This document shows positions 27,973 through 37,154 of a stretch of DNA of 64,000 nt, in pieces. Source of the DNA: Mycolicibacterium goodii (GTDB lineage Bacteria > Actinomycetota > Actinomycetes > Mycobacteriales > Mycobacteriaceae). The first letter of the stretch is position 1; the number at the start of each line of letters is the position of its first letter. Below the pieces are notes generated by a model. The model was given only the letters and a program-made list of their open reading frames with translations. It ran no database searches and was not told the origin of the DNA. The position numbers were made by a program, and so were the translations under genes. The DNA is taken from NCBI RefSeq assembly GCF_022370755.2, contig NZ_CP092364.2:806001-870000 (forward strand), read 5' to 3'.

Positions 27973-30234
27973 TCACCAATCGTCGTTGTTGCCAAGGCTG
28001 CGTTCTTCCGTCCATTTGGTGAATTCAACTCCATAGTTCGGCCCGACTTCACGGAACCACTCGGCGAAGACGCTTCCGGCCATTGTCTTCGCTGTCTCGC
28101 CTATCTCCACGTGACCATTATTGATATACGGTACTAACTCGGGTGTCTGGGCGATCTCAGGATGGTTCGCCAGCAAGCCGTTCAAAATGTCGGTTTGGAA
28201 AGCGAGAGTGCCAGTCCCTTTGCTTGCATCTTCCGCGGTATATACATAAGGCGGAATCGCATGCTCCTTCTGAATGTCGTGCCATATATCCGCAAGGGCT
28301 AGAGCTTCCCCGGCGTAAGGAACATTCGCGAGGGTGAGGCTGAGCGCGTTTTTGAACAGGCCGAAGTCGTCGGATTGCTCGACTGATTCTGCAATTCCTG
28401 CGCCGTCAACCATTGCGTTCTGTAACCGTCCGGCAATTTCAAGCTGGTTGCCGTTTATTCTGTCAGCATCGGTCGCAGCCATGATGATATCGCTGTACTG
28501 CGACCTAGCCGCCTCGTTGAGGGTGATAGCAGATTCAGGGCTCAGGTCAAATACGGAAAACAGGTCCTGAAACTTGCGACCGTTCGCGAACGCCTCGACG
28601 CCGGGATGCTCCAGATTCATGGAGGGCCCGCCGCCGGCGAACTCGGTGAGATAAGGAGAAATGCCTTCGGCCATCGCTTGCGCCAAGCCGGGATTCGATT
28701 CCGCCCACGGATGGCCATACCATATTCCACCCTTAGCGCTCCTCAACTCTTCGGCCCTATCCGCTATGTAATGCCCAATCTTGTTTCCCGTCGCGGAGTT
28801 GATGTGGTTGTTCGGGTCGTCATCCATCCAGTTGAAGGCGGTGCCGATTTTCGATGATTGATCGCCCCAATCCTGGTTCATCAGGGAGTCCATGAAGTTG
28901 TTCCCGTACGGTCCGGTCACGATGTCATGTACATCCACATGGTCATGGCCCGCCACGCTTATGACATCGGCCAGCGCATTCTTGAGTGGGCCGTGCGCGT
29001 CCGTATTGGCGATGATCCCACCGGTGTCGTGTGCTTTCAGATCGGCGGCGCTGTACTGGCTTGCTGCATCGAGCATGGATCGAGTGGCTTCACTGCCGTT
29101 CAGATATCCAGGCGCGGCCGGCTTCATGATGTCCGCGATGTCCTGCATCGCACCGACCCCGTTCATGCGCATCTCGGTGGGCGCATTCGGATAGCTGGGA
29201 GTGTCGTAGACCACGCGATCATTGCGAGTGAGTTCGTTGTACATGCCGTCTGGAAGATTGGCGAGACTGCCGGCCGCCGGAATGAAGTTGTCGCGGGTTG
29301 CATCCGTCACGCCTTCGGTATTGGGAATTCCAGACAGGGCGTTGTCGTTGGAGACGATCGCCAGGCCTTGCGCCAACGCCTTGCGTTCATCGGGCGGTAG
29401 CTCCGCTGTCGCCGCTTTTATTTCCTCAGGCGTCATACCGTTGAAGGCTTGCGACAGCTGGTAGAGATAGGCCATGCGATCGGCTCCGACGACGACGTCT
29501 TTGCCTGCGGCGAGATCGGCGAGTTGCTCGGGAGTGAGCGTGGAGGCTTCGATCAAGCGGTCGTGGTAATCGGACGGCAGCATCGCGCGGACCAATCCGT
29601 CCCGGAGGACGGCCCCGTCGTCCTTGCCGTTCTTCGAATTCAGCTCTGGCTTTTTCTTTTCCTCGTCCTTCTTTTCTTCCTCTGGCTTGAAGATGTCAGG
29701 CAGTCCGCCCTCTTTGGCGCCAGACGCAAACTTGACCGAGTTCTTGATGGTGTCGTACTCGGTCTTGAATCCCGTTACGCGTCCTTTGATCCCCATCATC
29801 TCCGAAGTCGCGGTCTTGACGATGTTGTCGACCCGGTTGATGCCTTCGCGGGCAATGGGTATCAGCTTGCGTTCGCGGTCCTGCGCACTGGTGGCGGGCA
29901 GCGAGTTGGCCATGCTCTCGACCCAGCCTTTGGCATTGTCGAGGTTCGTGCGCCCGACGCTGACGACGTTGGCGGCGTTCTTGACCTCGGCGGCCATCTT
30001 CTGGTCGAGATCGGCCAGCTTCTGGTAGACCTGCGCGTGATCTTTGTTGGCAGCGGCGTAGGCGTTGGCACCGGAGCCCTGCCAACGGTCGTCGGGCGCG
30101 GCGGCCTCGACGCTGGCTTTCATCTGCGTGAGGCTGCGACTCTGGTCGAACTGCGAACCGTCGGTGGGCACTCCCTGGCCGAAGGTTTCACGGGCCTTGT
30201 TCCATGTCGAGTAGAACCCGTCAAGCGCACCCAT
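27973..30234 (-). CDS. Large WXG100-headed protein, likely type VII secretion substrate
   Basis: A 753-residue, mostly helical protein without signal peptide or membrane span. Residues 1-110 look like a WXG100 hairpin: TQMKASVEAAAPDDRWQGSGANAY with WQG at residues 51-53, then a long helix. A charged hinge rich in E and K (FKPEEEKKDEEKKKPEL) lies near residue 190. The remaining 550 residues contain repeated helix pairs (LTPEQLADLAAGKDVVVGADR, MTPEEIKAATAELPPDERKALAQGL), compatible with the mycobacterial 'TPR repeat region' proteins. The end (EHAIPPYVYTAED to SLGNNDDW) is less GC-rich. RBS GAGGAGGGG precedes ATG 30234. Heads an operon with the lipoproteins. Toxin activity is not shown by any motif. 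Confidence 0.7.
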   Translation of the reverse strand: MGALDGFYSTWNKARETFGQGVPTDGSQFDQSRSLTQMKASVEAAAPDDRWQGSGANAYAAANKDHAQVYQKLADLDQKMAAEVKNAANVVSVGRTNLDNAKGWVESMANSLPATSAQDRERKLIPIAREGINRVDNIVKTATSEMMGIKGRVTGFKTEYDTIKNSVKFASGAKEGGLPDIFKPEEEKKDEEKKKPELNSKNGKDDGAVLRDGLVRAMLPSDYHDRLIEASTLTPEQLADLAAGKDVVVGADRMAYLYQLSQAFNGMTPEEIKAATAELPPDERKALAQGLAIVSNDNALSGIPNTEGVTDATRDNFIPAAGSLANLPDGMYNELTRNDRVVYDTPSYPNAPTEMRMNGVGAMQDIADIMKPAAPGYLNGSEATRSMLDAASQYSAADLKAHDTGGIIANTDAHGPLKNALADVISVAGHDHVDVHDIVTGPYGNNFMDSLMNQDWGDQSSKIGTAFNWMDDDPNNHINSATGNKIGHYIADRAEELRSAKGGIWYGHPWAESNPGLAQAMAEGISPYLTEFAGGGPSMNLEHPGVEAFANGRKFQDLFSVFDLSPESAITLNEAARSQYSDIIMAATDADRINGNQLEIAGRLQNAMVDGAGIAESVEQSDDFGLFKNALSLTLANVPYAGEALALADIWHDIQKEHAIPPYVYTAEDASKGTGTLAFQTDILNGLLANHPEIAQTPELVPYINNGHVEIGETAKTMAGSVFAEWFREVGPNYGVEFTKWTEERSLGNNDDW

Positions 30235-30308
30235 CGTGGCGCCCCCTCCTCACACGCATGCGGCAGGCACAAGTCTAAGGTCCGGCAAATGCCCCGAAGA
30301 GCGCGAAT

Positions 30309-32399
30309 TCACCCACCGGCCTGCCGCGTGGCGTCGGCGGCGGCAGCGTCCATGCCGAGGTCGCGGTAGCGGGACGCGACGTGGTGCAACGCAGCCGAGT
30401 CGCCGGCGGCCAGCGCGGCCGCGTGCGCTTTGGTGACCTCACCGAAGGCACAGGTCAGGTCCATCCGGCCGAGTGCGTCGACGGCACGGGTGTCACCGAG
30501 CCGCACGGCGTCGTGGAGGGCGCGCAGGGCGACTGCGGTCTGTCCGCCACGCTCGGCAGCCTTCACCGCGTCGCGGGCCCCATCGATGGCGCTGACGGCA
30601 TCCTTGCGGGCAAAGCAGGTCCAGGCGCGGGCCAGCGCGAGTTCAGGGGCGAACAGCATGGACTTGAGCCCGTGCCGGGATTCAGCGCGAGACAGCGCCT
30701 TTCCGGCCTCGACGGGCATGCCGCGCTGACCGAGCGCCTGGGCCAACAACATCCATGCCAACGATCCCCACGAGTATCCGGTGGGTGCCAAAGTGGCTGT
30801 GGCCCTGCGCAGCAACGCGATGGCCTCGTCGAGCTGACCGCGGACGATGAGGATGTCGGCCAGCAACACCTCGCCGATCGCTCGGCCCGGTTGCAGCAAC
30901 TGTGCGAAATCGGTGAGCTGGCACGCCAATTCGTGGGCCTTCTCCAATGAGCCGCTGAGCAGCCGTGCCGTCGTCTGGCCGAAACCGCTGGTGAACCGCA
31001 GCAGGCCGGGATGGCCGGCGTCGATCGCGCGTTGGGCAAACACGTCGACGTCGTCGAACTGGCCGATGCGCGCTGAACTGAGCGCTGCGGTGGACGCTGC
31101 CCAGCCGACGGCGGTGTCGTCGGCGTCCGGCGAATCCAGTACCTGGCCGGCCAGTTCCAATGCCCGCCGGGGAGTCCCGGAGTTCATGGTGAATGTCGCC
31201 AGCAGCGCGTCGAGGGTGACCTGGGCGTGTGGGGTGCCCACGCGGTTGCGGGTGGCACGCAGGAACGCGACGGCCCGCTCGGGCTCCGAACGCATCCAGA
31301 ACTGATTGGCCGCCCGCGGCAGCGCCCACGCCATCAACGCGTCCTCATCCAACGCGGCGGGATCGATCTGGGCGAGCACCTCGTCGGCCTCGCGTCCGCG
31401 CCCCTGCCAGCCCAGCGCATACGCCAGCGTCAACCGTGCCTGGAACCCGCCGTCGGCTCGAAGCGCGGCGCGTCCCAGACGCTCGCTGAGTTCGAGGTCG
31501 CCGAGCCGCAACGCCTCCGTGGCCGCGTTGACCAGGTCGTCGGTCGGCATCGACACGTCGGAATCGAGCGCGAGCACCGCGAGCCGCAGCCGGTCCACCA
31601 CGGCGCGCCGCGGCGTCTTCGCCAGCTGCTCGACGACGGCCGTGCGCAGTCGACGCAGCCCCGGCCCACCCACATTCGCGCGAACGGCGTTGAGAAACAA
31701 CACGTGACGGCAGTGCACCATCGGCTGCGCGACGTCGTCCTCGACCACCACCGCGCCGGCCTCGCAGGCGCGCTGCACGGTGTCCGCGGAGGTCAACGCC
31801 GTCATGTCGGCCAGCGGCAGCGGATCCTGCACCGCGAGGTGCTGCAGAATCTGGACGGCCTCTTGCGGGAGGTCGGCGATGAAGGCCGCGACCTGTTGGC
31901 CGAGCCGCGCGCTGTCGTAACCCGGGGGTTCCACCTCGATGCGGGCCAGCAGACCCTCGTCCCACAGCGCCGAGACTTCTTCTGGCACTGGGCGATCGAC
32001 AGTCGCGGTGGCGATCAGCTTGGCGGCGCCGCTCTCGGTGAGCTGATACACGAGCGCCGCCGACAGCCGGTCCAGCAGATGCGCGTCGTCGACCACGAGG
32101 AGCAGCTCGGAGCCGAGCGACTCCCTCGCCGCGCGCATCACGTCGGCGGTCCGATGCGTCTCGGGCACGTCGATCAGGTGCGCGACCGCTCCGAACGGGA
32201 CGGCGGCGTTGGACTCGGTACCGGTGACCCGGACCACACGGCGAAACTCGGGGCCGAGCCACTGCGCCGCACTGCGGGCCAGGGAGGTCTTCCCCACGCC
32301 TTCGGGGCCCAGGAGCACCGCGCCACTGCGTTGGTGCAGTCCGGCCTCGACGCCGTCGAGTGCGCGGTCATGAGGTGCGATCACCCAATCGACTGGCAT
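30309..32399 (-). CDS. AAA/STAND-type ATPase with TPR-like C-terminal region
   Basis: A 696-residue protein. Residues 1-170 are a P-loop ATPase (Walker A LLGPEGVGKTSLARSAA, Walker B LLLVVDDAHLLDRL), followed by a winged/helical segment and about 400 residues of helix pairs resembling TPR repeats. This is the architecture of MalT/LuxR-type STAND regulators, but the C terminus ends in MDAAAADATRQAGG with no LuxR helix-turn-helix, so DNA binding is doubtful. I recall a homologue (Rv1204c) at the same place next to dapE and LOG in M. tuberculosis. It is divergent from the LOG gene with 41 bases between. Function unknown. Confidence 0.75.
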   Translation of the reverse strand: MPVDWVIAPHDRALDGVEAGLHQRSGAVLLGPEGVGKTSLARSAAQWLGPEFRRVVRVTGTESNAAVPFGAVAHLIDVPETHRTADVMRAARESLGSELLLVVDDAHLLDRLSAALVYQLTESGAAKLIATATVDRPVPEEVSALWDEGLLARIEVEPPGYDSARLGQQVAAFIADLPQEAVQILQHLAVQDPLPLADMTALTSADTVQRACEAGAVVVEDDVAQPMVHCRHVLFLNAVRANVGGPGLRRLRTAVVEQLAKTPRRAVVDRLRLAVLALDSDVSMPTDDLVNAATEALRLGDLELSERLGRAALRADGGFQARLTLAYALGWQGRGREADEVLAQIDPAALDEDALMAWALPRAANQFWMRSEPERAVAFLRATRNRVGTPHAQVTLDALLATFTMNSGTPRRALELAGQVLDSPDADDTAVGWAASTAALSSARIGQFDDVDVFAQRAIDAGHPGLLRFTSGFGQTTARLLSGSLEKAHELACQLTDFAQLLQPGRAIGEVLLADILIVRGQLDEAIALLRRATATLAPTGYSWGSLAWMLLAQALGQRGMPVEAGKALSRAESRHGLKSMLFAPELALARAWTCFARKDAVSAIDGARDAVKAAERGGQTAVALRALHDAVRLGDTRAVDALGRMDLTCAFGEVTKAHAAALAAGDSAALHHVASRYRDLGMDAAAADATRQAGG

Positions 32400-32440
32400 G
32401 ACCCGAATCTAACGGGCGAGGACACGTCTACGTTGGAGAT

Positions 32441-32998
32441 GTGACAGAGGGACAGGACCGCGAATGGGCGGTGTGCGTGTACTGCGCGTCGGGACCGACG
32501 CATCCTGAGCTGCTCGAGCTGGCGGCCGAGGTCGGGTCGTCGATCGCAGCGCGCGGATGGACGCTGGTGTCCGGTGGCGGCAACGTCTCGGCGATGGGCG
32601 CGGTGGCCCGGGCGGCCCGCGCCAAGGGCGGCTACACCGTCGGCGTCATTCCCAAGGCGCTGGTGCATCGTGAGCTCGCCGACGTCGACGCCGCGGAACT
32701 CATCGTCACCGACACGATGCGCGAGCGGAAGCGCGAGATGGAGCACCGCTCGGATGCGTTCATCGCGCTGCCCGGTGGCATCGGCACCCTTGAGGAGTTC
32801 TTCGAGGCCTGGACCGCGGGTTACCTCGGCATGCACGACAAGCCGCTGATCGTGCTCGATCCGTTCGGACACTACGACGGCCTGTTGACGTGGTTGCGGG
32901 GCCTGGTGCCGACGGGCTATGTGTCGCAGCGCGCCATGGACCGGCTGGTGGTGGTCGACAACGTCGAGGCCGCGCTGGCGGCTTGCGCTCCCGCGTAG
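32441..32998 (+). CDS. LOG family protein (cytokinin riboside 5'-monophosphate phosphoribohydrolase)
   Basis: A 185-residue Rossmann-fold LOG protein that splits nucleoside 5'-monophosphates such as isopentenyl-AMP into free base and ribose-5-phosphate. Motifs: VYCASG near the start, the nucleotide loop SGGGNVSAMG, and the catalytic PGGIGTLEEFFEAWT. Matches the M. tuberculosis Rv1205 enzyme, which was reported to make cytokinins. The usual GGGxxGLMG is SGGGNVSAMG here, a conservative change. GTG 32441 start; the intergenic region is shared with the divergent ATPase gene. Confidence 0.88.
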   Translation: MTEGQDREWAVCVYCASGPTHPELLELAAEVGSSIAARGWTLVSGGGNVSAMGAVARAARAKGGYTVGVIPKALVHRELADVDAAELIVTDTMRERKREMEHRSDAFIALPGGIGTLEEFFEAWTAGYLGMHDKPLIVLDPFGHYDGLLTWLRGLVPTGYVSQRAMDRLVVVDNVEAALAACAPA

Positions 32999-33090
32999 AC
33001 CCGACATAGAACCGGCGGTAACGCAAACCGGCCGCCGTGGTTAAGGTGTTGCCACCGGCGTCCGAAAGACTGTGGAGGGGACCAGCGCGC

Positions 33091-34869
33091 ATGACCGACC
33101 AGAAGGCCACCAGGGATTCCGTCGGCCTGCTCGACCTCGCGACGCGGCTACCGGGCTTCTTGCTGGACGCGCCGCTCATCCTGCGAGGTGTCGCGACGGG
33201 TTTCACTGCGCGGCCGAGCGCGAAGACCTCGATCGGCAAGGTCTTCCAGGACCGTGCGGCCCAGTACGCCGACCGGGTCTTCATCAAGTTCGGCGACGAG
33301 CGCCTGACGTACAAGGCCGCCAACGAGACGGTCAACCGCTACGCGGCGGTGCTCGCCGCCCGCGGGGTGGGCCACGGTGACGTCGTGGGTGTGATGCTGC
33401 GCAACTCGCCCGACGCGGTGCTGCTCATGCTGGCGATCGTCAAGTGCGGTGCGATCGCAGGGATGCTGAACTATCACCAGCGTGGTGACGTACTCAAGCA
33501 CAGCATCGGCATCCTGGACGCGACCGCTGTCGTCGCGGAGCCGGATTTCATCGATCACATCGTCGAAAGCGGAGCGGACACAAAGGGATTGATGACGGTC
33601 GAGGAGCTGCGGCGACTCGCCGTCACGGCCCCGATCACGAACCCGGCGAGCGCGTCGGCCGTGCTGGCCAAGGACAAGGCGTTCTACATCTTCACATCGG
33701 GCACAACCGGCATGCCGAAGGCCAGCGTGATGACGCACTACCGGTGGCTGCGGGCGCTGGCCGGTTTCGGCGGGCTCGGCCTTCGCTTGCGCAGCAACGA
33801 CACCCTGTACTGCTGCCTGCCGCTGTATCACAACAACGCGCTGACGGTCTCGGTCGGCTCGGTGCTGAACTCGGGCGCGTCTCTGGCCCTTGGCAAGTCG
33901 TTCTCGGCGTCGCGGTTCTGGGACGAGGTCATCGGTTACGGCGCCACCGCGTTCGTCTACATCGGCGAAATTTGCGGGTACCTGCTCAATCAGCCACCCA
34001 AGCCGACCGACCGCGCGCATCAGGTGCGGGTGATCGTGGGCAACGGTCTGCGGCCGGCGATCTGGGACGAGTTCACCGAGCGGTTCGGCATAGCCCGGGT
34101 GTGCGAGTTCTACGCCGCCAGTGAAGGAAACACCGCGTTTGTCAACGTGTTCAATGTGTCGAAGTCAACCGGCATCTGCCCGAGCCCGGTGGCGTTCGTC
34201 GAGTACGACCCGGACACCGGTGAGCCGGTGCGCGGCGCCGACGGCAAGCTGCGCAAGGTCAAGTCCGGGGCACCGGGCCTGCTGCTGTCGAAGGTGAGCT
34301 CGTTCCAGCCCTTCGACGGCTACACCGACTCGTCGGCCACCGAGAAGAAGTTGGTGCGCAACGCATTCAAAGACGGCGACGTGTGGTTCAACACCGGCGA
34401 TCTGATGCGCTCGCAGGGCTTCGGCCACGCGGCGTTCGCCGACCGGTTGGGCGACACCTTCAGGTGGAAGGGGGAGAACGTCGCCACCACCGAGGTGGAG
34501 GCCGCGGTCGCGAGCGATCCGCTGATCGAGGAGTGCACGGTGTTCGGTGTCGAGGTTCCCGGCGCCGGGGGACGAGCAGGCATGGCTGCGGTGCAGCTCA
34601 AGGATGGCAAGGAGTTCGACGGCAAGGCCCTCGCCGACGCCTTCTACAAGCACTTGCCTGCCTATGCGGTACCGCTGTTCGTGCGCGTCGTGCCCGAACT
34701 GGCGCACACCTCGACCTTCAAGAGCCAGAAGGTGGACCTGCGCAAACAGGGATACGGCCCGGACATCGCCGACCCGGTGTACGTGCTCGCCGGCCGCGAC
34801 GAGGGCTACGTGCCGTTCTACGACGAGTACCCCGAGGAAGTGACGGCGGGCCAGCGCCCGAAAAACTGA
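33091..34869 (+). CDS. fadD6: Long-chain fatty acid-CoA ligase FadD6
   Basis: A 592-residue ANL-superfamily enzyme of the FATP/very-long-chain type. It activates fatty acids to acyl-CoA and may couple this to uptake. Motifs: P-loop AFYIFTSGTTGMPKASVMTHYRW, CEFYAASEGNTAF, WFNTGDLM with FRWKGENVATTEVE (FATP/VLACS signature), and C-terminal TSTFKSQKVDLRKQGY. I start at ATG 33091 because GGAGGGG lies 10 bases upstream and the protein then has the length of mycobacterial FadD6 (about 597). folP2 follows 18 bases downstream. Confidence 0.9.
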   Translation: MTDQKATRDSVGLLDLATRLPGFLLDAPLILRGVATGFTARPSAKTSIGKVFQDRAAQYADRVFIKFGDERLTYKAANETVNRYAAVLAARGVGHGDVVGVMLRNSPDAVLLMLAIVKCGAIAGMLNYHQRGDVLKHSIGILDATAVVAEPDFIDHIVESGADTKGLMTVEELRRLAVTAPITNPASASAVLAKDKAFYIFTSGTTGMPKASVMTHYRWLRALAGFGGLGLRLRSNDTLYCCLPLYHNNALTVSVGSVLNSGASLALGKSFSASRFWDEVIGYGATAFVYIGEICGYLLNQPPKPTDRAHQVRVIVGNGLRPAIWDEFTERFGIARVCEFYAASEGNTAFVNVFNVSKSTGICPSPVAFVEYDPDTGEPVRGADGKLRKVKSGAPGLLLSKVSSFQPFDGYTDSSATEKKLVRNAFKDGDVWFNTGDLMRSQGFGHAAFADRLGDTFRWKGENVATTEVEAAVASDPLIEECTVFGVEVPGAGGRAGMAAVQLKDGKEFDGKALADAFYKHLPAYAVPLFVRVVPELAHTSTFKSQKVDLRKQGYGPDIADPVYVLAGRDEGYVPFYDEYPEEVTAGQRPKN

Positions 34870-34887
34870 CACAGGCACTATGGAGGC

Positions 34888-35763
34888 GTGTTCTCGACGT
34901 TCTGCGGTCGCCCGGTCGCACACGACCGCGCCCTCATCATGGCGATCGTCAACCGGACACCCGATTCGTTCTACGACCGCGGCGCCACCTTCACCGACGA
35001 CGCAGCGAAGGCCGCGGCGCGCCGCGTGGTCGACGAGGGGGCCGACGTCATCGACGTCGGAGGCGTCAAGGCAGGCCCGGGCAGCAACGTCGACGCCGAA
35101 GAGGAGATCACGCGCGTCGTCCCGTTCATCGAGTGGCTCCGCTGCACCTTTCCCGACCAGCTGATCAGCGTCGACACGTGGCGTGCCGCCGTCGCCAAGC
35201 AGGCGTGCGCCGCCGGCGCGGACATCATCAACGACACCTGGGCCGGCGCGGACCCCGGCCTGGCCGAGGTCGCCGCCGAGTTCGGCGCGGGGCTGGTGTG
35301 CTCACACACCGGCGGTGCGACGCCGCGCACCCGGCCGTTCCGGGTGAACTACGGCATCACTGAACGCGGTGTGGTCGACGATGTGATCGCCGAGGTCACC
35401 GCTGCGGCCGAACGGGCCGTGGCAACGGGTGTCCGGCGCGACCGGATCCTCATCGACCCGACCCACGATTTCGGCAAGAACACTTATCACGGTCTTAGTT
35501 TGTTGCGCCACGTAAAAGATCTCGTTAATACCGGATGGCCTGTCCTGATGGCACTGAGCAACAAGGATTTTGTCGGGGAGACTCTCGGTGTGGACCTGAC
35601 CGAACGTCTCGAGGGCACGCTTGCCGCAACCGCGCTTGCCGCCGCGGATGGCGCCGCCATGTTTCGGGTACACGAGGTGGGACCCACTCGGCGCGTGCTC
35701 GAGATGGTCGCGTCGATCCAGGGAGTGCGGAAGCCCGCACGAACAGTGAGGGGACTGGCATGA
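34888..35763 (+). CDS. folP2: Dihydropteroate synthase homologue FolP2
   Basis: A 291-residue TIM-barrel protein of the dihydropteroate synthase family: MAIVNRTPDSFYDRG, DEGADVIDVGGVKAGPG, ISVDTWRAAVAKQ, ADIINDTWAG and ILIDPTHDFGKNT are the pterin/phosphate-binding loops. In mycobacteria a second homologue next to gpgS is called FolP2; it is reported to lack DHPS activity and may serve another role. Start GTG 34888 with GGAGG 4 bases upstream. Its stop overlaps the gpgS start (ATGA), so the two are translationally coupled, which hints at a link with glucosylglycerate metabolism. Confidence 0.88.
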   Translation: MFSTFCGRPVAHDRALIMAIVNRTPDSFYDRGATFTDDAAKAAARRVVDEGADVIDVGGVKAGPGSNVDAEEEITRVVPFIEWLRCTFPDQLISVDTWRAAVAKQACAAGADIINDTWAGADPGLAEVAAEFGAGLVCSHTGGATPRTRPFRVNYGITERGVVDDVIAEVTAAAERAVATGVRRDRILIDPTHDFGKNTYHGLSLLRHVKDLVNTGWPVLMALSNKDFVGETLGVDLTERLEGTLAATALAAADGAAMFRVHEVGPTRRVLEMVASIQGVRKPARTVRGLA

Positions 35764-36719
35764 CAGCGATACCTCTGACCGTCGCAGATCTGGTACCGGA
35801 CGGAGTTGCGGGGCACCGTTGGCTGACCGACCACAGTTGGAACCGGCCGTCATGGACGGTCGCGGAACTGGAGGCCGCCAAGGCCGGTCGCACTGTCTCG
35901 GTTGTGCTGCCCGCCCTCAACGAGGAAGAGACCGTCGGCTCGGTGGTCGAAACCATCAAACCGCTGCTGGGCGGGCTGGTCGACGAGTTGGTCGTGCTCG
36001 ATTCCGGCTCGACCGACGACACCGAGATCCGCGCCGTCGCCGCAGGCGCCAAGGTGGTCAGCCGCGAGGCGGCCCTGCCAGAGGTGCCGCCGCAGCCCGG
36101 CAAGGGTGAGGTGTTGTGGCGGTCCCTGGCCGCGACGACCGGCGACATCATCGCGTTCGTCGACTCCGACCTGATCGATCCCGATCCGATGTTCGTCCCG
36201 AAGCTGCTGGGACCGTTGTTGACCACCGACGGCGTGCACCTGGTGAAGGGCTTCTACCGCAGGCCGCTCAAGGTGAGTGGTCGGGAGGACGCCAACGGTG
36301 GCGGGCGCGTCACCGAGTTGGTCGCCCGTCCGCTGCTGGCGTCGCTGCGTCCCGAACTCAACTGCGTGCTGCAACCGCTGGGCGGCGAGTACGCGGGCAC
36401 CCGCGAGCTGTTGACGTCGGTGCCGTTCGCGCCCGGCTACGGCGTCGAGATCGGGCTGCTGGTCGACACGTACGACCGGCTGGGCCTGGACGCGATCGCC
36501 CAGGTCAACCTGGGTGTGCGGGCACACCGCAACCGGCCGCTGACCGAGCTGGCGTCGATGAGCCGCCAGGTCATCGCGACCCTGCTGTCGCGGTGCGGCA
36601 TCTCCGACTCGGGCGTCGGGCTCACGCAGTTCTACGCCGACGGCGACGACTTCACCCCGCGGGTCTCCTCGGTGTCCCTGACCGACCGCCCGCCGATGAG
36701 CACGCTGCGCCCCCGCTAG
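35760..36719 (+). CDS. gpgS: Glucosyl-3-phosphoglycerate synthase
   Basis: A 319-residue GT81 glycosyltransferase that transfers glucose from UDP-glucose to 3-phosphoglycerate, the first step towards methylglucose lipopolysaccharide. The GT-A nucleotide-sugar site is VVLPALNEEETVGSV, LVVLDSGSTDDT, and the metal DSD in IIAFVDSDLIDPDP. The acceptor region includes LGGEYAGTRELL. Starts at ATG 35760 on the folP2 stop codon. Belongs to the carbohydrate theme with glgA/glgM and glgC a few kb away. Confidence 0.93.
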   Translation: MTAIPLTVADLVPDGVAGHRWLTDHSWNRPSWTVAELEAAKAGRTVSVVLPALNEEETVGSVVETIKPLLGGLVDELVVLDSGSTDDTEIRAVAAGAKVVSREAALPEVPPQPGKGEVLWRSLAATTGDIIAFVDSDLIDPDPMFVPKLLGPLLTTDGVHLVKGFYRRPLKVSGREDANGGGRVTELVARPLLASLRPELNCVLQPLGGEYAGTRELLTSVPFAPGYGVEIGLLVDTYDRLGLDAIAQVNLGVRAHRNRPLTELASMSRQVIATLLSRCGISDSGVGLTQFYADGDDFTPRVSSVSLTDRPPMSTLRPR

Positions 36720-36758
36720 GTGCGTCCCGTGTCGGACTCGTGAGGCAGTATCGGAAGC

Positions 36759-37154
36759 GTGACGTTGATACTGCTGTATCTCGTGGTACTCGTTCTGGTC
36801 GCCACGGTGCTGTTCGGCCTGGGCAGTGTGATCTTCGGGCGCGGTGAGACCCTGCCCCCGCTGCCGCGGGGCACCACCGCGACGGTCCTGCCTGCCTCCG
36901 GTGTCACCGGTGCCGACGTCGAGTCGGTGAAGTTCACGCAGTCGCTGCGCGGTTACAAGACCAGCGAGGTCGACTGGGTGCTGGAGCGCCTGGGATACGA
37001 ACTCGACTCGCTGCGCGGTGAACTGGCCACTCTTCGTGCGGCATACGGGATCCCCGGCGAGCCGGCCGATGTTCCCGACCAGGACGACGATGCCGACGAG
37101 GTCGAGGTCTCGGCGACCGCGGGGCAGATCCGCGGTGAGGAGAGGCCGTCGTGA
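36759..37154 (+). CDS. DivIVA-like domain membrane-anchored protein
   Basis: A 131-residue protein with an N-terminal hydrophobic span (LILLYLVVLVLVATVLFGLG), then a DivIVA-domain-like segment ESVKFTQSLRGYKTSEVDWVLERLGYEL with a short coiled coil, and an acidic tail. Such small DivIVA-domain proteins are found beside gpgS in mycobacteria (Rv1209). A role in positioning at curved membranes is inference. GTG 36759 start; overlaps the tag gene by 4 bases. Confidence 0.8.
   Translation: MTLILLYLVVLVLVATVLFGLGSVIFGRGETLPPLPRGTTATVLPASGVTGADVESVKFTQSLRGYKTSEVDWVLERLGYELDSLRGELATLRAAYGIPGEPADVPDQDDDADEVEVSATAGQIRGEERPS

Larger units (their letters stand above)
25475..30234. other. Lower-GC accessory island with a WXG-headed protein and tandem lipoproteins
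   Basis: By eye this stretch uses more A/T, including codons rare elsewhere in the window (ATA, AAT, TTT, AAA), particularly 26.4-29.3 kb. It contains one long helical WXG100-headed gene, one intact and two damaged lipoprotein genes of one family, all on the minus strand. Both flanks (ABC-F and Rv1204c-like ATPase) have normal composition. No integrase, transposase, tRNA or flanking repeat was found. Horizontal acquisition is inference. Confidence 0.5.

Noticed and set aside
27973..30234. A recognisable toxin or nuclease domain at the C terminus of the WXG-headed protein
   Set aside because: No NADase, EndoU, HNH or ADP-ribosyltransferase motif could be seen, so no toxin function is claimed.
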